Assembly (NCBI GenBank): GCA_902805805.1
Contig: CADCUE010000034.1
Coordinates: 1 to 16,818, forward strand
Length of the DNA stretch: 16,818 nt
Direction: 5' to 3'
DNA from: an uncultured Frankineae bacterium
GTDB lineage: Bacteria; Actinomycetota; Actinomycetes; Mycobacteriales; SCTD01
This document shows positions 13,674-16,818 of this stretch, piece after piece. The translations under genes and the position numbers were made by a program. Under the pieces are notes generated by a model that saw only the letters and a list, made by a program, of their open reading frames with translations, did not search any database and had not been told where the DNA came from. Positions within the stretch are counted from its first letter, which is position 1, and every line of letters begins with the position of its first letter.

Positions 13674-14765
13674 TCAGGCGGCCGCCCGCTCCAGCTCGCG
13701 GACCGGCTGTGCCGGCACCCCCGACACCGGACCGGCGCGTCTCGTGACGCGCTCGGCGATCAGCACGGACAGGCCGCCCAGCAGCAGCCCGGCGACGTCG
13801 TCGATCAGGTAGTGCCAGCCGAAGTAGGCCGTGGCGACGACGGTCAGCAGCAGGAAGACCCAGAGGGCCCAGGTGATCACACGGGGCAGTCCCACGAAGT
13901 GGGCGACCAGCACCGCGGTGAAGACCACCGAGCAGTGCAGGGAGGCGAAGCCGGCGACACCGGCGATGGCGTCGGCGCCCGCCGGGTCGGCGAGCACCTC
14001 CAGTCGCGCGCGGGCCAGGCTCTCCTGCAGCAGCGAGACGCCGGTCTCCGGCAGGTCGGCGTAGCGCTCGGGGTTCACGAAGACCGGTCCGAGCGAGGGC
14101 ACGAGGTAGTAGCTGACCGCGCCGAGCAGCCAGTTCAGGCACAGGGCCGTGACGTACCAGGAGCCCACCCGGACGTTGCGTCCCCAGACGAGGGCCGCGC
14201 CGAGCGACAGCGGCACGAACAGCAGGTAGAGCAGGTAGACGGCCGACAGGAAGTACGCCGCCGTCCCGGTGCCGAGCAGGCTGTGGAGCAGCTCTGCAGG
14301 GTCGTGGCCGAACGCCATGGCCTCGTCGAGGGCCACCAGCTGCTCGTCGCGCACCCCCGGACGGGCGAAGGGCAGAGCGCCCTTGAGGTTGCGGTAGGCC
14401 ACGTAGGTCACGTAGAAGCTGGCCATCCCGACCGCGACCAGTCCCAGGCGCTCGGGCGACAGGCGCTCGCGCAGGATCCGGCGGACCGGTGCCCGGCGGC
14501 GCCACAGCAGGCGCGGGATGACGTCGGCCGCGAGGAACAGCACGACGATGAGCGGCAGGCGCACGTACGCCGGTCCGGCGATGCCGTCGGGGTCGCGCAG
14601 CGGCAGGCCGAAGGACGCGGCCACGCTGACCGACACCACCGCGGAGGCGACGGCGAGCGCCACGGCGAAGGCGTACGGCCTCAGCGCCGTGGCAAGGTGT
14701 CCCACAGCATCGACCTTACCCGTGAACCGCAGACGAAGTCCGGGTGTCGAGGTCGCGTCGGACAC
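13674..14765 (-). CDS. PAP2-superfamily membrane protein (inositol phosphorylceramide synthase/Aur1-like)
   Basis: Predicted 363-aa integral membrane protein with about 7-8 hydrophobic segments. The acid-phosphatase-type active site is split: ASLHCSVVF (His277) and YFGWHYLIDDVAG (His318, Asp322), matching the second and third PAP2 motifs with the Aur1-type spacing to a long preceding loop (SYYLVPSLGPVFVNP). In fungi the related Aur1 moves phosphoinositol from a phospholipid; in actinobacteria such proteins are candidates for phospholipid phosphatase or inositol-phosphate lipid transfer, and the substrate is unproven. The N-terminus has a polar STPGLRLRFTG stretch before the first helix. GTG 14765 lies 3 nt after the stop of the metallopeptidase gene, so the two are almost certainly co-transcribed and possibly coupled. 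Confidence 0.84.
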   Translation of the reverse strand: MSDATSTPGLRLRFTGKVDAVGHLATALRPYAFAVALAVASAVVSVSVAASFGLPLRDPDGIAGPAYVRLPLIVVLFLAADVIPRLLWRRRAPVRRILRERLSPERLGLVAVGMASFYVTYVAYRNLKGALPFARPGVRDEQLVALDEAMAFGHDPAELLHSLLGTGTAAYFLSAVYLLYLLFVPLSLGAALVWGRNVRVGSWYVTALCLNWLLGAVSYYLVPSLGPVFVNPERYADLPETGVSLLQESLARARLEVLADPAGADAIAGVAGFASLHCSVVFTAVLVAHFVGLPRVITWALWVFLLLTVVATAYFGWHYLIDDVAGLLLGGLSVLIAERVTRRAGPVSGVPAQPVRELERAAA

Positions 14766-14768
14766 ACG

Positions 14769-15611
14769 TCACCGCGTCGTGATGACCCACTTCTCGGCCG
14801 GCGCGGGCGCACAGGCGGTAGGGCCCTCGGCGTAGCCGTCGGTGAAGGCGCGGGTCCGCTCGAAGCCCGTGCCGTGCGCCCGCGGATCGGTGAACTCCGT
14901 GCCGGGCACGTCCCGCGCGGAGAAGACCGCCAGCGTGGCCTCGTCGAGGTCACCTGCCTCCAGCCGGCCCTCCTGCTCGACGTGGCGGGCCCAGGCGCCG
15001 GCGAAGCAGTCGGCCTGCAGCTCGGACAGGACCGTCAGCCGCTCCTGGCGCGGGAGGCGGGCCTGCATCGCGTGGCCGAACTCGTGGGCGAGCACGAAGG
15101 CCCCCGCGAAGTCCCCGGCCTGCACGTAGTAGGGGATGACCAGCCCCGACTCGTCCCAGGCGATGAAGTCGCCGGCCGGGCAGTAGAAGGCGTTCTTGGC
15201 CGGGGCCTGCTCGGAGCCGCAGCGCGGACCCGGGCCCTCCTCCGGGCGGTAGTAGGTGTAGCGCGACGGCGGCGTGAACGGGACGCCGAACGCCTCGGGC
15301 AGGGCTTCGGCCCAGTACTCCTCGAGGCTCTCGAAGACCGACTTCAGCGTGAGGGTGTACTCCTCGTAGTCGAAGGCCGTACGGGTGTCGGTGCGCAGGG
15401 GGCGGCCGTCGTCCGGGCCGGCGCCCTCGACGTCGCCGGTCTGCTGAGCCTGGGTCTCCTTGGCCTGCTCGACCGCCTCGCGGATGTCGTCCACGATGGC
15501 CCGCGCCCGCGCCCGGGCCGATCCGTCGTCGTCGAAGGGCAGGTTGCTGCCGCACCCGGCGAGCAGGCTCACCACCAGGGCAAGGGCGACGAGACGGGAC
15601 CAGCGGGTCAC
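14769..15611 (-). CDS. Neutral zinc metallopeptidase lipoprotein (YpfJ-like)
   Basis: 280-aa secreted lipoprotein. The signal peptide MTRWSRLVALALVVSLLAGC has a clear lipobox (LAGC, acylated Cys20). The zinc motif HEFGH is at 176-180 and the SELQADCFAGAW segment (197 on) supplies the further ligand; together they mark the putative neutral zinc metallopeptidase family. Two disulphide-type cysteines (CGSEQAP...FYCPAGD) precede the active site. The substrate is unknown. The start is GTG 15611 with GGAAGG 8 nt upstream. It is the first gene of a pair with the PAP2-like gene and is divergent from the Lrp/AsnC regulator (98 nt), which could therefore control it. Confidence 0.9.
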   Translation of the reverse strand: MTRWSRLVALALVVSLLAGCGSNLPFDDDGSARARARAIVDDIREAVEQAKETQAQQTGDVEGAGPDDGRPLRTDTRTAFDYEEYTLTLKSVFESLEEYWAEALPEAFGVPFTPPSRYTYYRPEEGPGPRCGSEQAPAKNAFYCPAGDFIAWDESGLVIPYYVQAGDFAGAFVLAHEFGHAMQARLPRQERLTVLSELQADCFAGAWARHVEQEGRLEAGDLDEATLAVFSARDVPGTEFTDPRAHGTGFERTRAFTDGYAEGPTACAPAPAEKWVITTR

Positions 15612-15662
15612 GAGCGGGACCTTCCGGATGTCGGGCGGGACAGGGGCCGGAGTACCCGGACC

Positions 15663-15676
15663 GGTGCGGTCGCACC
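15663..15676. promoter_or_regulatory. Palindrome in the metallopeptidase-Lrp divergent region
   Basis: GGTGCG-GT-CGCACC is a perfect 14-bp palindrome, 33 nt before the Lrp start and 51 nt before the metallopeptidase start. It is a candidate operator for autoregulation or for control of both genes. GC-rich DNA makes such palindromes fairly common, so confidence is low. Confidence 0.32.
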
Positions 15677-15709
15677 TCCACTGCTGCCGACAGGTCCGAA
15701 GATGGCCCC

Positions 15710-16147
15710 ATGGACTCCATCGACCAGTCGGTCCTCAGCTGCCTGCTCGCCGACGGCCGCGCGACGTACAACGAGATCGGGGACGTCGTCGGGCTGTCCG
15801 CGCCGGCGGTCAAGCGACGGGTGGACCGGCTGCGGGCGACCGGGGCGATCCGCGGCTTCACGGCCCTGGTGGACCCGGACGCGCTCGGCTGGACCACCGA
15901 GGCCTACGTCGAGATCTACTGCAAGGGGACGGTCGCTCCCGAGGCGCTGCGCGCGAGCCTCGAGGCGGTGCCCGAGGTCGTGGGGGCCTGCACCGTCTCC
16001 GGGGGCGCCGACGCCCTGCTGCACATGCTGGCCTCGGACATCAAGCAGCTCGAGCGCGCCATCGAGCGCGTCCGGGACGAGCCCAACGTCGACCACACGC
16101 GCAGCGTCATCGTCCTGTCGCGGCTCATCGACCGGCCGCGGTCGTAG
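15710..16147 (+). CDS. Lrp/AsnC-family transcriptional regulator
   Basis: 145-aa regulator. Residues 1-60 form the AsnC-type winged helix-turn-helix (DQSVLSCLLADGRATYNEIG, then LSAPAVKRRVDRLRATGAIRG), and residues 65-140 the RAM effector/oligomerisation domain (TEAYVEIYCKG, EVVGACTVSGGADALLHMLA). The family forms dimers to octamers that bind amino acids. The sequence resembles the actinobacterial members linked to dimethylargininase and ornithine aminotransferase (M. tuberculosis Rv2324 type), so arginine or ornithine metabolism is the likely target. There is no clear ribosome site; GAAGAT 6 nt before the ATG could be a weak leaderless -10. It is divergent from the metallopeptidase gene and convergent with the HNH gene. 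Confidence 0.93.
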   Translation: MDSIDQSVLSCLLADGRATYNEIGDVVGLSAPAVKRRVDRLRATGAIRGFTALVDPDALGWTTEAYVEIYCKGTVAPEALRASLEAVPEVVGACTVSGGADALLHMLASDIKQLERAIERVRDEPNVDHTRSVIVLSRLIDRPRS

Positions 16148-16160
16148 CGGGGGTGCGGCG

Positions 16161-16186
16161 AGCCGTGGCTCACCGTGCGCCACGCT
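16161..16186. terminator. Possible bidirectional stem-loop between convergent genes
   Basis: CGTGGC (16164-16169) pairs with GCCACG (16179-16184), extended by AG/CT with one bulge, around a 9-nt loop. It lies 13 nt after the Lrp stop and 10 nt beyond the HNH gene stop. No T-run is present. Confidence 0.4.
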
Positions 16187-16196
16187 CAGTGGGGGG

Positions 16197-16818
16197 TCAG
16201 GACGCCCAGCGGTAGGGGTCGTCGAGGGTCAGGCCCCAGCCGGTGTCGGTGGTGATGCGGTCGGCGAGGCGGTCGTGCTCGGGGTGGTCGGGGTCGTGGT
16301 CGGGGTGGCGGAGCTCGTGGCGGACCGGGTCGTCGTCGGGGTCGGCGGTGAGCTCGGCGAGCGCGTCGGGGCTCAGGGTGTGCGGCTCGGCGGTGGGCAG
16401 CGCGGGCAGCGCCCGCACCGGGCGGGCGGGGGCGCCGTGCTGCGGCGGGCTGGTCCAGCTGCGGCCGGTGGGGTCGGTGAAGCGCACCGTGCTGTGCCTC
16501 TCGCGGGTCTTGGTCATCAGCTGCTGCTTGACCCGGTGGTGCCGGCGGCACAGCGGTCCGCCGTTGCAGGCGCAGGTCGGGCCGGTCGGCCAGGGGTCGT
16601 CGTGCTCGTAGTCGCACCGCACCGACCCGGCTCCGCAGGCCGGCCACTCGCACCGCGGGGCGCGCAGCTGCACCAGCCGACGCAGCGCCCGCGACGGCCG
16701 GTACGGGCCGGGTGCGCCGGGCGGATGCCCCTGCCCACCGCCACCGCCACCGGCACCGCCACCGCCACCGCCACCGCCACCGCCACGAAGATCACCTCCA
16801 GGACCGCCCCGATCAGGC
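16197..16818 (-). CDS. DUF222-type HNH endonuclease-domain protein, 5' end outside window
   Basis: The frame is open to the right edge, so only the C-terminal 207 residues are seen. From the edge: a Gly-rich linker (10 Gly, Ala, 6 Gly) encoded by a hexanucleotide repeat, then YRPSRALRRLVQLRAPRC, the usual lead-in to the HNH core, then the core itself, CEWPACGAGSVRCDYEHDDP with NGGPLCRRHHRVKQQ (His, Asn and His of the HNH motif plus zinc-type cysteines). A Pro/Asp/His-rich tail follows (HPDHDPDHPEHDRL). Such proteins (DUF222/13E12-like) are very common and multi-copy in actinobacteria, often within repetitive loci; DNA cleavage has not been established for most. A GTG at 16673 could start a shorter product, but the family sequence continues upstream of it. 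Confidence 0.85.
   Translation of the reverse strand, partial: PDRGGPGGDLRGGGGGGGGGGAGGGGGGQGHPPGAPGPYRPSRALRRLVQLRAPRCEWPACGAGSVRCDYEHDDPWPTGPTCACNGGPLCRRHHRVKQQLMTKTRERHSTVRFTDPTGRSWTSPPQHGAPARPVRALPALPTAEPHTLSPDALAELTADPDDDPVRHELRHPDHDPDHPEHDRLADRITTDTGWGLTLDDPYRWAS
16737..16784. repeat. Hexanucleotide microsatellite (ACCGCC, 8 units)
   Basis: Eight ACCGCC units, one altered to ACCGGC at 16749-16754. In the HNH gene frame it encodes alternating GGC/GGT glycine codons with one Ala. Loss or gain of units would keep the frame and only change linker length. Confidence 0.9.

Noticed and set aside
16737..16784. Short repeat array as a possible CRISPR
   Set aside because: The units are 6 bp with no spacers; a simple microsatellite, and no cas genes are present.
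16517..16795. Apparent Val-Ala repeat at the start of a minus-strand frame, resembling a membrane helix or signal peptide
   Set aside because: It is a second-frame reading of the ACCGCC repeat. The HNH motif is in the other frame, where the repeat encodes glycine.

Overview
The window is chromosomal DNA of a very GC-rich actinobacterium, probably of the class Actinomycetes. The base composition is extremely G+C rich and GTG starts are common. Several families point the same way: a DUF222-type HNH protein, a MabA-like FabG ending in the same GLGMGH-type tail as the mycobacterial enzyme, an M. tuberculosis-type dimethylargininase, a class II-like HelD protein and possible leaderless promoters. 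The genus cannot be fixed from this sequence. No phage, IS element, CRISPR array, tRNA or rRNA was seen, and no stretch over 300 bases lacks a gene.

Layout, left to right. (1) The 3' part of a ROK-family sugar kinase gene (+) converges on a minus-strand pair, rarD-like permease then murB. (2) A CPA2 antiporter gene (+) diverges from rarD. Its protein carries a TrkA-N domain and, unusually, a C-terminal UBP-type zinc finger. Its 3' end overlaps that of a convergent UMF1/Atg22-like MFS transporter gene. (3) Divergent from the MFS gene is a cold-shock gene, cspA-like, with a long hairpin-rich leader and a strong terminator hairpin. An alpha/beta hydrolase gene and a small zinc-ribbon protein gene follow. 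(4) On the minus strand a small CxxC/CxxC protein gene leads into a HelD-type RNA polymerase-recycling ATPase. (5) fabG1 (+) and a RibD-C/dihydrofolate-reductase-like gene form a tight pair whose 3' end overlaps a convergent dimethylargininase gene (ddaH). (6) A minus-strand pair encodes a lipoprotein zinc metallopeptidase and a PAP2/Aur1-like membrane protein. It is divergent from an Lrp/AsnC regulator gene. (7) The right edge holds the 3' part of a DUF222-type HNH protein gene with a poly-glycine stretch encoded by a hexanucleotide repeat.

Functional links. murB (peptidoglycan precursor synthesis) and fabG1 (fatty-acid elongation) are core envelope genes. ddaH and the Lrp regulator are usually neighbours in actinobacteria, next to ornithine aminotransferase. 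Here they are split by the peptidase/PAP2 pair and no rocD is visible. The ddaH upstream region has a well-spaced promoter and a CAACAG-N7-CTGTTG palindrome that could be the Lrp target. HelD has uncharacterised zinc-ribbon proteins on both sides.

The most unusual item is the antiporter/UBP-zinc-finger fusion, a ubiquitin-reader fold attached to an ion transporter in a bacterium. Nothing here amounts to a clearly new multi-gene system. The other notable signals are regulatory (leaderless promoter geometry, cspA leader, ddaH operator) or architectural (overlapping convergent 3' ends).
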